A DNA stretch of 55,918 nucleotides. Origin: an uncultured Bacteroides sp. (lineage in GTDB: Bacteria; Bacteroidota; Bacteroidia; Bacteroidales; Bacteroidaceae). The stretch is taken from contig NZ_CABUHK010000028.1 in the NCBI RefSeq assembly GCF_902491285.1, positions 1-55,918 of the forward strand, given 5' to 3'. Below, piece after piece: positions 16,963-24,998 of this stretch. The position numbers were made by a program, and so were the translations under genes. Position 1 is the first letter of the stretch; each line of letters begins with the position of its first letter. The notes below the pieces were generated by a model. It was given only the letters and a program-made list of their open reading frames with translations. It was not told the origin of the DNA and made no database searches.

Positions 16963-18953
16963 AGTTGAGTTCCGTTTTCATAAATAAAGATTCTTTCATC
17001 CAGTCCGCGCGTATGATTTCTCAGAAGTAACAGCGTATTTACAGGAATATCCCGAAATACCAGTGAATCGGCAGTTGCCTTTATTTTTCCGGCAGACTTC
17101 CAATCCCTGTCGCAATAGAATAACTCATAAACATCATCAGGGCGAACATAATTATCCCGATTGCGCGGAGTATAGACAATGCGGTCTACACGGACTTTTC
17201 GGCCTAAATCAAGCCCCGCCCATCCTCCGGTAGGCTTAAAATAGTCGAAAGAAGTCCATGTTTTCCCATCAAAGACATTGGTATATTCATGCGTTCCGTC
17301 ATGTTGATAGCATCCGGGAGTCCCTATCACTTTCCCTGACAAAGCAACAGTATCATTCTTCTCATAAAAAGCGACTTCCGAAATATTACAGAAACCTTTA
17401 GCCGGACCAAAATACCTAAGATAACGATATTCTTTATCAGACCAACTCTTTACAGTCGTATTCAAACGATTAGGTCTGCCCTGTATAATAAACAAAGTGT
17501 CTTTTTCCAGAAAGTCAGGATGGTTGCTCCCTTCAAAAACTCCTCCTATCATTTTATTTCTGAACCTGTTTTCTATTTCGATATTACATTTTGCATATAA
17601 TACCACATCCTCCTTCTCTTTCCCAGCAGGATAATAACAAATCTCATTACTCTGTTTATCAACATAAAAAGGATCGGTCAAAAAGCATAACTCTCCATTC
17701 TCATAAGTAGCCACTCTCATAAACGAACCATTCCGTACATACTGAAACACTAGACGACCAGCATCAAATTCAGTCCAATCAACAGGAGTCCAACGATCTC
17801 TATCACTGACACATAGATAAGCAATTTTCCCACTCCGTCTCGTTTTATACAGTTTTTCCAAAGGAATAACCAATTCTTTCTTTAAATTATAGCCATATCC
17901 ATAAGTTACATCCGTAAATTTCGGCAAACGCCAAAATGGATATACTTCTTCACCATATTCTGCCATTTGCTCGTACAGTTCCCTGTTCGCACTAAAAGTA
18001 TATCTATACACTTTGGAACTGTCATCCCACCGATACCACCAGTTCTTCCGTACAGGTCGCAATTTTTGTGGGAAGTCAGTCATATACTCTTCTCCCTCCT
18101 TATTCCACGTTGTCAGCCAAAAATGCCCGGCATTTACATAACTACGTACAGGAACAAAGTCTATGGCACAAGGAATACCCAAAGCTCTAAATAAATACAC
18201 ACCAAAATCAGTCACTTCCCTACATGTACCGGATAAGTATTGTACATATTCCGGTCCTATATGTCCAAATGGATATGGCGTTACAGAAGTATAATAATAG
18301 CTCTTATCAGGCAATTTACCTATTAGATAATTAGCGGCAACTACCGGATCCTCAATATCTAATGAATCAGACATACGCAATGAATCCAACAACGAATTAT
18401 ATTTTTCATAGTACATTTCACGCCAATAAGTTAATGGTTCATCCCCTATTCGGTAAGGTAGTAAGTACTCACAAAATGTTTCAAATGAGATATTCTTTCC
18501 CCAAGGTTGTTCCTGCCAGACTTTGAATGCCCAATCAATGTTATGGCATAGATAAGCGGAATCTATCTCCATAATATCTCGCTTCTTACTGGGCTCTTTC
18601 ATAGGACCATATATTTTCTTTATAGAATCAACTACTTGTTGCGGTGTTTTACCTTTACTCTTTTTCAACCATGTATAGTAAGATTTATAATTTTCTAATT
18701 GTTCTCCATCAGAATAAGTATAAAAAGGAATATTTTCTATTAGAAAACAGGCTGCTTTATATTTTAGACTGTCTGACAAATTTATTCGATAATAATGAAG
18801 CACCTTTTCCAATTCTTGTCTATTTTCACCAGCCACTTGTAACACTGTTTCCAAAGAAGTAACATTCTCTTTTCTAAGAGAGTTTATTATTACTTTTCCA
18901 ACTAACATGATAACAAGTACAATAACTAAAGTATATTTAAAATTCCTGTTCAT
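16953..18953 (-). CDS. transglutaminase-like protein with C-terminal discoidin-type domain
   Basis: A 666-residue exported protein with an N-terminal membrane anchor (about 7-25). The transglutaminase/papain-fold core holds a plausible triad: Cys244 in SGTCREVTDF, His277 in AGHFW and Asp293 in EYMTDF. The last 130 residues resemble an F5/8-type carbohydrate- or surface-binding domain (GLDLGRKVRVDRIVYTPRNRDN). Bacterial relatives act as proteases or peptide crosslinkers in the envelope. It lies 6 bases after the DUF1573 gene and overlaps the next gene by 10 bases. A truncated copy that lacks Cys244 lies in the second locus. A role in peptide maturation is inference from context. Confidence 0.82.
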   Translation of the reverse strand: MNRNFKYTLVIVLVIMLVGKVIINSLRKENVTSLETVLQVAGENRQELEKVLHYYRINLSDSLKYKAACFLIENIPFYTYSDGEQLENYKSYYTWLKKSKGKTPQQVVDSIKKIYGPMKEPSKKRDIMEIDSAYLCHNIDWAFKVWQEQPWGKNISFETFCEYLLPYRIGDEPLTYWREMYYEKYNSLLDSLRMSDSLDIEDPVVAANYLIGKLPDKSYYYTSVTPYPFGHIGPEYVQYLSGTCREVTDFGVYLFRALGIPCAIDFVPVRSYVNAGHFWLTTWNKEGEEYMTDFPQKLRPVRKNWWYRWDDSSKVYRYTFSANRELYEQMAEYGEEVYPFWRLPKFTDVTYGYGYNLKKELVIPLEKLYKTRRSGKIAYLCVSDRDRWTPVDWTEFDAGRLVFQYVRNGSFMRVATYENGELCFLTDPFYVDKQSNEICYYPAGKEKEDVVLYAKCNIEIENRFRNKMIGGVFEGSNHPDFLEKDTLFIIQGRPNRLNTTVKSWSDKEYRYLRYFGPAKGFCNISEVAFYEKNDTVALSGKVIGTPGCYQHDGTHEYTNVFDGKTWTSFDYFKPTGGWAGLDLGRKVRVDRIVYTPRNRDNYVRPDDVYELFYCDRDWKSAGKIKATADSLVFRDIPVNTLLLLRNHTRGLDERIFIYENGTQLWK

Positions 18954-19377
18954 ACACTTTTAATGGGCATTTCCAGTAACTTTCACTCGTAATGGTGCAT
19001 TAGATGCATTACAATAAACTGTAATAGTCTTATCAAAACGTTCCAGGCGCTCTGATTTATAAATTATTTTCATCTTTGCTATTTCATGAGGGTTAAATGG
19101 TTTCTTAACGTATTTTGCAGTAACACAACCACAAGACGTAATCACATCATTAATTACTAATGGGATTTCTCCAGTATTGCAGATTTCGAATTCTACCTCT
19201 TGCTCCTTCTCCCAAGAAAAATTACCCATTTCTATTTGAGACGAAGAAAGTGAAACAGTAGTTAGCGGTTGATTATCCAACAAAGATGAATCTAGTCTGC
19301 CTGAAATTATATTCCAATAAAGTTCTTTAATACGAGGATTCTGTATCGGATTACCAATTGCCATAACTTTATTATTT
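18777..19377. repeat. about 600-bp tract identical to 26279-26879
   Basis: Row-by-row comparison by eye shows no difference between this tract and 26279-26879 (constant offset 7502). The tract covers the 5' end of the transglutaminase-like gene and the DUF1573 half of the lipoprotein gene. Sequence on both sides is diverged. Confidence 0.85.
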
Positions 19378-19835
19378 TTATCTAATAAAAAAGTCTGGTA
19401 TTGCATATCAGAAGGAAAGTGATTTATTTTATTTAAGACATCCAATGTATCAATACAAATTGGATATATGAATCTTTCCACTCTTAAGGTAAGGTATATA
19501 TCACGTCCATTTTTGGGAAAAAAGAAAAATAAAAACTGAACTTTATTAGGATAAATAGAATCAATATTATTAATATAATTGTTCCATTCAGATAAATGTA
19601 ACTTACAACTGGTACACCCCATAGAGTCTACATATGCTACTATCTTAAATTCACTATCATGTATAGCAAAATTCGAAGCTCTTTCACTTCCTTGAATACT
19701 AAAATGAAGATTTTCAGGAAAAACAATCTCTTTATCTATCCATTTCTTTAATATTCTCTCAGCTTGTATACTCTTTTCATTTTGACAAGAGAATATACAA
19801 ATGGAAAGAAAAATTATATACACAATATATTTCAT
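18960..19835 (-). CDS. thioredoxin-like / DUF1573 lipoprotein
   Basis: A 291-residue predicted lipoprotein (MKYIVYIIFLSICIFSC, Cys17). The N-terminal half is redoxin-like with a CxxC pair (Cys74, Cys77 in MGCTSCKLHL) followed by VQFLFFFFPK and FLLDKNNKVMAIGNP, which fits a thioredoxin fold. The C-terminal half is DUF1573 with the conserved CGC (VITSCGCVTAKY) and PHEIAKMKIIYKSE. The ATG at 19835 gives the ideal signal peptide; a TTG two codons upstream would overlap the preceding stop. Its cysteine chemistry may serve the Cys-containing NVEALA peptides of the same operon (inference). Confidence 0.82.
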   Translation of the reverse strand: MKYIVYIIFLSICIFSCQNEKSIQAERILKKWIDKEIVFPENLHFSIQGSERASNFAIHDSEFKIVAYVDSMGCTSCKLHLSEWNNYINNIDSIYPNKVQFLFFFFPKNGRDIYLTLRVERFIYPICIDTLDVLNKINHFPSDMQYQTFLLDKNNKVMAIGNPIQNPRIKELYWNIISGRLDSSLLDNQPLTTVSLSSSQIEMGNFSWEKEQEVEFEICNTGEIPLVINDVITSCGCVTAKYVKKPFNPHEIAKMKIIYKSERLERFDKTITVYCNASNAPLRVKVTGNAH

Positions 19836-19837
19836 AA

Positions 19838-20845
19838 TCAATTCTTGCTTAATTTTAACTTATAAAAATGATAGGGATCATTAGAGTTTACACCATAAAA
19901 GCAATTCAATAACTCATCTATAAAAAAATAAGATATAGTTTGCCCTAAATGATATATAGCTTTAAATTCTCCATCCCAATTTGCAACTAGTAAACTGGAA
20001 GGTGAGTTTGCTTCTTTTGTATCCGGACACAACAAATAAATCATATTATTAGTAACATATGCATCTCTTATATGCAAGAATCGTCTCTTTATATCAGTAT
20101 CTATAATAGTCTGGCAAGGTTCGTAATTCAACAAAATGTCACGAAGTAATACACCGTTTGGGTTATAAATACGACAACGCCGTGTCCTATAGTAAAACAC
20201 CAATAAACGGCTTCCATCAGGCTTTGCTATAATTTCGTGAGCATAAGCTGATTTAAAATCACTGATAGAACTAAAATTTACATGTGTATCTGGATATACG
20301 CCTTTAGGTTCCTTTTGTTTTTGAGATAAATTTATCATAAAAAATTCGTTCATTCCTTTATCAAAACAATTGTTAGTATAAGCATACAAATTATCATTCA
20401 GCTTAGCAACTCCTAACATTTGTTGCCCCATTATATTACAAAAAAAAGAGGTTGAAGATAACTTCAATGAGTCACCTTCAATCCATTTATAAAAATATAA
20501 TGAATCATTACGAACCAAATAAAGTTCATCATTAAACTGCTCCAAAGGCACAATAAACTCAGATTGTTCACCACAATATGATAAATGTTTCATTTCTGGA
20601 TAAGAAAATACAGAATAGACAGCATTATCCAAAGTTGAAGTACGTACTAGAATTCTCTCATTACTCAACAAGATACACCGAGGATTAAATTGAGCAGGAT
20701 ACATCGGCACTTTTTCTAAAATGACAGTAGTATCTTTAGGAAAGATGTTGCTGTATACAAGTGGCACCACTGTAGATGAAGATGGAACACAACCCATCAA
20801 ACAAATCTCTCCCCAAATCACTATAGTCAACAATCTAATTCTCAT
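19838..20845 (-). CDS. BF3164-type six-bladed beta-propeller lipoprotein (a)
   Basis: A 335-residue predicted lipoprotein (MRIRLLTIVIWGEICLMGC, Cys19) with the pattern of the BF3164/TolB-like propeller family: short strands with Tyr and Asn turns (NPRCILLSNERILVRTS, YSVFSYPEMKHLSYCG, LYLVRNDSLYFYKW) and a repeat near residue 200 (KPDGSRLLVFYYRTRRCRIYN). Function unknown; propellers often bind peptides or glycans. The start overlaps the upstream gene by 4 bases (ATGA), and the next gene starts 2 bases after its stop. Confidence 0.75.
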   Translation of the reverse strand: MRIRLLTIVIWGEICLMGCVPSSSTVVPLVYSNIFPKDTTVILEKVPMYPAQFNPRCILLSNERILVRTSTLDNAVYSVFSYPEMKHLSYCGEQSEFIVPLEQFNDELYLVRNDSLYFYKWIEGDSLKLSSTSFFCNIMGQQMLGVAKLNDNLYAYTNNCFDKGMNEFFMINLSQKQKEPKGVYPDTHVNFSSISDFKSAYAHEIIAKPDGSRLLVFYYRTRRCRIYNPNGVLLRDILLNYEPCQTIIDTDIKRRFLHIRDAYVTNNMIYLLCPDTKEANSPSSLLVANWDGEFKAIYHLGQTISYFFIDELLNCFYGVNSNDPYHFYKLKLSKN

Positions 20846-21834
20846 AATTCACATTTAGCTAATACATAATCAGGATTACCACCTATCATATATAGTATAT
20901 TACTATTTCTATTGGCTGCTATTCGCATGATAGGCATCCCGACATCTACAATCCTTAATAAACGTCCCGCATAATCATACAAAAACACAGTATGAGGACA
21001 TTTACTTATATCTCGACGAACTGTTGTTTCATCCATAGGATCTTTTTCACGATCACGCTCCAAAGTAATAATATAGTCTTTACTCATGCATACATCACGT
21101 ACTCCCTTTATTTTTCTATCAAAGACGATTTTCTCATTTGTAATGATATAATTTTCTTCATCTGATTTATGCTCCCATTGTAAAGTAAAAGTTGATTTTT
21201 CTCTCTTATATAAAGCTAAATACGGGAAATTAAAAGAAGAAAAAACAAATAATCCTTCCACTGGATCGTAAGATTTATAACTGCCAATATGTTCTTTCAT
21301 TTCAGGTATTGGATAAACGCCCCAAAATGACTTTTGCCCATCTATTATTGTTCGAAAATATGCATCTGAACCATTATCAGTAGATTTAATATACAAATCA
21401 TGATCCATTTTTTCCATCTTCATCTCGTTTTCTTTATCTGTTACCTCGCAAAATGGCTCTTTACCATTTATCAAACTATCAATAGACAAGTAACCAATTG
21501 TCTTTCCATTAGCATCTACTGCGAAAATTTGATGATTTACACAATATCTATTAATTACGGGCGTAACAAATTCTTTAGGTCCTTCTCCTATCTTTCCCAT
21601 TACCCCTAATTCTTCACCAGTTAATGAACTATGTACATGCAAGAAATAATCTCGAGCAAATGGATCAGACCAAACTAAATAATTGTCAACCAAGAGCAAA
21701 TCTCCAGGCATCATAGTGAATATTTCATCATTCAGCACTTGTGATTGCAAGTTAATTCTTTGAACATCAGTTCTTTTTAAAGCACAAGAACTAATTAAAA
21801 AGAATACAATAATTATAATTATATTTTTATACAT
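20842..21834 (-). CDS. BF3164-type six-bladed beta-propeller lipoprotein (b)
   Basis: A 330-residue predicted lipoprotein starting MYKNIIIIIVFFLISSC (Cys17). Seen: propeller strands with the family signature GKIGEGPKEFVTP (the common G-x-G-P-x-E motif), then FAVDANGKTIGYLSIDS. The GTG extension of seven residues was rejected since the ATG at 21834 places the Lys and hydrophobic core of the signal peptide correctly. It follows the first NVEALA peptide by 77 bases and is coupled to the next propeller gene. Confidence 0.78.
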   Translation of the reverse strand: MYKNIIIIIVFFLISSCALKRTDVQRINLQSQVLNDEIFTMMPGDLLLVDNYLVWSDPFARDYFLHVHSSLTGEELGVMGKIGEGPKEFVTPVINRYCVNHQIFAVDANGKTIGYLSIDSLINGKEPFCEVTDKENEMKMEKMDHDLYIKSTDNGSDAYFRTIIDGQKSFWGVYPIPEMKEHIGSYKSYDPVEGLFVFSSFNFPYLALYKREKSTFTLQWEHKSDEENYIITNEKIVFDRKIKGVRDVCMSKDYIITLERDREKDPMDETTVRRDISKCPHTVFLYDYAGRLLRIVDVGMPIMRIAANRNSNILYMIGGNPDYVLAKCEL

Positions 21835-21911
21835 AGTAATATTTATAAAAGCCACCTTAACAGATAAATACTGATGATTTTCTTATAAGGTAGCTTAATT
21901 CAACTCAATTA

Positions 21912-22175
21912 TTACCAGTGACTACAGTCACTTTGTGTATCGCAGCTTCTATTAACAGAAGCCTGATAAGTATAGTGAACGCCATTACAGACACAACATT
22001 CCTGACTATCTGAGGGCTCACAATTTCCTCCTGAGGATTCGCCTTGAGCTAACGCCTCCATATTTACCATAACTAAACTAGACAGCTTCACATCATTTGG
22101 TGAAGTAAACATATTGTATCCCGCGATAGCAGCAATAGCAACGACAGCTATAAGCCCCATTATTTTCTTTTTCAT
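21912..22175 (-). CDS. NVEALA-family precursor peptide with six cysteines
   Basis: An 87-residue secreted precursor. Seen: the basic start MKKKIMG, a hydrophobic stretch (8-20), then the family motif NMEALA (38-43) followed by QGE. The mature part after Ala43 would be 44 residues with six Cys (one Cys, then CC-x-C, then Cys-x5-Cys), enough for three disulfides, and ends SHW. NVEALA is a named small-protein family of Bacteroides; to my knowledge its function is not described. No own promoter was seen, so it is probably read from upstream. The Ala-Leu-Ala would suit cleavage by the operon signal peptidase. Confidence 0.88.
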   Translation of the reverse strand: MKKKIMGLIAVVAIAAIAGYNMFTSPNDVKLSSLVMVNMEALAQGESSGGNCEPSDSQECCVCNGVHYTYQASVNRSCDTQSDCSHW

Positions 22176-22300
22176 TTTGTAGTTTTTTAATTTGTACTTT
22201 TTCGTTTTTCTTCCGTATCTATCATTTCAACAGAATAGCAATAGTTTGCTACATTAATTTTTTATTCTTATGTTTGCATCGGAATCTTTTTTAAAGGTTT

Positions 22301-22359
22301 AGGAGCAGATGATATGTAAGCAAATCCGGCAAGATGAACAAACTCATCATTCTGCTCCT
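22301..22359. repeat. hairpin in the gap before the first NVEALA peptide
   Basis: The arms AGGAGCAGATGAT (22301-22313) and ATCATTCTGCTCCT (22346-22359) pair with a one-base bulge around a 32-base loop. The hairpin lies in the 207-base gap between a propeller gene and the next peptide gene. It lacks a clean T run on the minus strand, so it may attenuate or process the message rather than end it. A short palindrome TAGCAA-TAGT-TTGCTA follows at 22236-22251. Confidence 0.5.
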
Positions 22360-22382
22360 TTTAATCAGGTTAATTATCTCAT

Positions 22383-23438
22383 TCAACCAAAGCTAAATTT
22401 CAGTATTGGCTGATCGTTATTTACATCTGTCGCCATTATTGTTTTAGTAGCTTCATCTACCCAAATACCATATATATAATGGTCGAGTACATATTTACAC
22501 ATCGGTTCTCCTTTCAAACTAAATACATAAATGTATTTTCCTCCGTCAGGAAGTTTTCCACTTTGTCTCGCTATCTCCTTAAAAGGCGTTCCATGAAACA
22601 CCGCGTAAATGGCACTATTAGTTACTTGCACATCGCTAAAACCCATAATACCCGTCGGTATACCATATCCGTCTGATATTTTAAATTCAGGTTCGTCATG
22701 CTCACCGATACGAATTACATGAGTACTATCTTTTAAATTATAAACTTCAACCACTTCTCCCAACTGAGTAACAGCAGCCAAAATACTATTATGAGGATTA
22801 TAATCTAAAAAGCTACGCCATGCCTGTGCTAATGCTGGACGAGCTTCTTGCAAGGCTTTCTCATTTGTTGTTGGTATAGCTCCTATTTTCTCGATTAGCT
22901 TACCCTCACAACTAACCTTCAAAAAACGGCTCTCACCTGAATAGTCAGGAATGACAAATGTCGTATCATTATATATGGCAAAATCAAGTGGTCGAAGTAT
23001 ATCTTCATCCAATGTTACCGTTTCCTCACGAAGCAGTGAATCACCGGATGAAGAAAAATCTAACCTAGTTAATTCGCTTTTGTTAGCATCTAAAGTCCAT
23101 AATTCATGGTTATACAAACGGAAGTTTTCCATCGACAACATTTCTATGGGAGAATCGCCTCGTCTACCAAAAGAAGATAGATACCGGAAACTTGGGTATT
23201 GGAATAAATGCCCATAATAATCGGAACCATGTAAATCCATCACAATGGCTTTATCCCCTTCTATCCGTATCCGAAAAGGATAACGGAACAAGGCTGTATC
23301 AAGCTCTATTACTTCTCCTTTCAATTCTTTTTCTTGCGGAAATCTGGAATAAGGTAATACATTGTCTGCATATTCCTTATATTTCGTTTTGCAAGAAATA
23401 AAGAGAAATAAAAAAAGAAGAAGAATACTATTCTTCAA
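22383..23438 (-). CDS. BF3164-type six-bladed beta-propeller lipoprotein (c), TTG start
   Basis: A 351-residue predicted lipoprotein. The open frame extends to 23465, but the best start is the TTG at 23438: it gives MKNSILLLFLFLFISC, an ideal lipoprotein signal, and is preceded by GGAGG at 8 bases, a rare strong ribosome site here. This site lies inside the last codons of the NVEALA peptide gene, so the two genes overlap by 11 bases and are coupled. Propeller signs: GRRGDSPIEMLSMENF, ELWTLDANKSELTRLDF and LVEVYNLKDSTHV-like strands. The same coupling is kept in the duplicated copy. Confidence 0.82.
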   Translation of the reverse strand: MKNSILLLFLFLFISCKTKYKEYADNVLPYSRFPQEKELKGEVIELDTALFRYPFRIRIEGDKAIVMDLHGSDYYGHLFQYPSFRYLSSFGRRGDSPIEMLSMENFRLYNHELWTLDANKSELTRLDFSSSGDSLLREETVTLDEDILRPLDFAIYNDTTFVIPDYSGESRFLKVSCEGKLIEKIGAIPTTNEKALQEARPALAQAWRSFLDYNPHNSILAAVTQLGEVVEVYNLKDSTHVIRIGEHDEPEFKISDGYGIPTGIMGFSDVQVTNSAIYAVFHGTPFKEIARQSGKLPDGGKYIYVFSLKGEPMCKYVLDHYIYGIWVDEATKTIMATDVNNDQPILKFSFG

Positions 23439-23661
23439 GGCTATATCCTCCAAAAATATATTCAACCTTTTTATGAGATACAGGACAATCTAAGGAACCA
23501 GTTCCATAACAACGAGTAATGGCCGCGTGCTCACCAGCAGCTAACGCTTCAACATTATATAATAGAAAAGTATTATGCACTTTACTATTACTATGTGAAA
23601 CAAAATATTTAGTAGACAAAGCAGCTACCATACACAATAACAAAACTATTAATTTCTTCAT
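23428..23661 (-). CDS. NVEALA-family precursor peptide (two-cysteine type, copy A)
   Basis: A 77-residue precursor: MKKLIVLLLCMVAAL signal-like segment, then YNVEALAAGE (NVEALA 36-41). The part after Ala41 is 36 residues with two Cys (RCYGTGSLDCP, C-x7-C) and ends GYSLEE. It is the first gene after a well-formed promoter with a direct-repeat operator upstream. It is a clear paralogue of the copy B peptide. Its 3' end carries the ribosome site of the next gene. Confidence 0.9.
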   Translation of the reverse strand: MKKLIVLLLCMVAALSTKYFVSHSNSKVHNTFLLYNVEALAAGEHAAITRCYGTGSLDCPVSHKKVEYIFGGYSLEE

Positions 23662-23694
23662 ACTATCTTTGTGTTATAAGATTAATTATGGCAA

Positions 23695-23726
23695 CAAAAA
23701 TAGTAGTGAAAAAACAGATTAGCAAA
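23695..23726 (-). promoter_or_regulatory. promoter of NVEALA operon, copy A
   Basis: On the minus strand, -33 TTTG (23723-23726), 20-base spacer, -7 TATTTTTG (23695-23702), ending 33 bases before the peptide start. The same layout and spacing occur in copy B. Confidence 0.8.
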
Positions 23727-23734
23727 CTATGCTG

Positions 23735-23752
23735 CTGACCATTTCGGACATG
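23735..23752 (-). promoter_or_regulatory. direct-repeat operator candidate, copy A
   Basis: On the plus strand CTGACCA-TTT-CGGACAT, an imperfect 7-3-7 direct repeat with a 10-base period, just upstream of the -33 box. In copy B the repeat is perfect (CGGACCA twice) at the same distance. PhoB/OmpR-type winged helices bind such tandem half-sites, and the regulator gene is next door. Confidence 0.6.
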
Positions 23753-23821
23753 GCAATATTTTTTTCTCTAATAATCAAATGCAAATTAAAATATTCCCAT
23801 TTCATCGATATTTTAGCTGTC

Positions 23822-24940
23822 TTACTCAAAAGAAGGATTCTCTGAAATAATTAGTTGATATGCACCAACTTTCCTTAATATATTTAATGAAGGATCTATT
23901 CCATTGATAAATGAACGTAAACGTCCAACCGCTTTATGCATTCGTTTGTCATTACCTGAACCATCAGACCACAATGTATCTATAATTATATTATCTTTTA
24001 GAATATAGTCATTATTACTTGCATTTAGAAATAATTCCAAAAGCAAACAAGCTTGAGCCTGATTTTTTTTCTCAATGCCATCTACCATTACAACATTACG
24101 GTCTGCATAAAATATTATATGTTCACCCAATTTGTATGAGCGTATGGGAGTAGTACTCACTTTCTGAACTTCTTCGATTACATGAATTTCTACAGGAACT
24201 TCCTTTATCACTTCAACAGGAACCTCATTTATAATTTCCACTATCTCTTTACTATGAAATGAATGTATCTTGCGACGAAGAGCAATAAAAGACTTATAAA
24301 ATCCATATCCCAAAATCAAATATAATGATAAATACAATAGTATCTCTTTATAAATCATACTCCATATAGAATAATATAAGTAACCCTTTACTTCTATCTC
24401 ACAAGCATAACCTATATATCGGGTAAATACTATATTGGAAGAGTTACACCATTCGCTCTGATATGTATTTTGCAATTTTACACCACCATCAGTGCTCGTT
24501 AAGGATATGCACAAAGCTGATTTTAAAATAATAGTTGATAATTCCAATTGTGTTCTCCATCTAACATTCAAAGAATCAGGTTGAAGTGGTTTCTTTTTAA
24601 ATGCAACAGAATGCAAAAGACGTACATTAGTATCATCAGTTATATTCAGGGTACTTTTCTCTATATCAAGCAAATACTCATGTCTTCCTGACTCATCTTC
24701 CCAATAAACAATACTCGAAACATCATCAGTCACTGTAGCTAGATTAAAATTAAGCGAAATATCACCCTTCAAATTCCTGTTTATCAGCTCCTGATTTATT
24801 GCCTCATCAAAGGCTACTTCCGCTTTCTTCTTAAGTTCTGATAATTTCGATTCATAAGTGTACTTGCAAGCAAAGAAGAATATAACTCCACCAATACAAA
24901 CAGAAATGGCTAACAGAATAATATTATAAGTCCTCATCAT
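23822..24940 (-). CDS. transmembrane winged-helix transcription regulator, copy A
   Basis: A 372-residue ToxR/CadC-like one-component regulator with reversed order. Seen: TM1 (about 6-24), a periplasmic sensor domain of about 165 residues with three Cys, TM2 (about 193-220), a linker with repeated EVPVEVIKEVPVEIH (239-253), and a C-terminal winged helix (about 265-365) with LLLELFLNASNNDYILKDNII, DTLWSDGSGNDKRMHKAVGRLR and a final hairpin VGAYQLII, the OmpR/PhoB-type fold. The DNA-binding end is cytoplasmic and the sensor faces the periplasm, so it can respond directly to exported peptide or envelope state. No kinase or receiver domain is present. It lies directly upstream of the peptide promoter, on the same strand. 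Confidence 0.85.
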   Translation of the reverse strand: MMRTYNIILLAISVCIGGVIFFFACKYTYESKLSELKKKAEVAFDEAINQELINRNLKGDISLNFNLATVTDDVSSIVYWEDESGRHEYLLDIEKSTLNITDDTNVRLLHSVAFKKKPLQPDSLNVRWRTQLELSTIILKSALCISLTSTDGGVKLQNTYQSEWCNSSNIVFTRYIGYACEIEVKGYLYYSIWSMIYKEILLYLSLYLILGYGFYKSFIALRRKIHSFHSKEIVEIINEVPVEVIKEVPVEIHVIEEVQKVSTTPIRSYKLGEHIIFYADRNVVMVDGIEKKNQAQACLLLELFLNASNNDYILKDNIIIDTLWSDGSGNDKRMHKAVGRLRSFINGIDPSLNILRKVGAYQLIISENPSFE

Positions 24941-24966
24941 GTTTCATTTTACATTATTTTTGACCA

Positions 24967-24998
24967 CAAAGATAATATTATTTATACCAATCAACGAA
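24967..24998 (-). promoter_or_regulatory. promoter of regulator gene, copy A
   Basis: On the minus strand, -7 TATCTTTG (24967-24974) with TTCG (24995-24998) 20 bases upstream as a weak -33. The same sequence pair and spacing occur in copy B. Confidence 0.65.
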
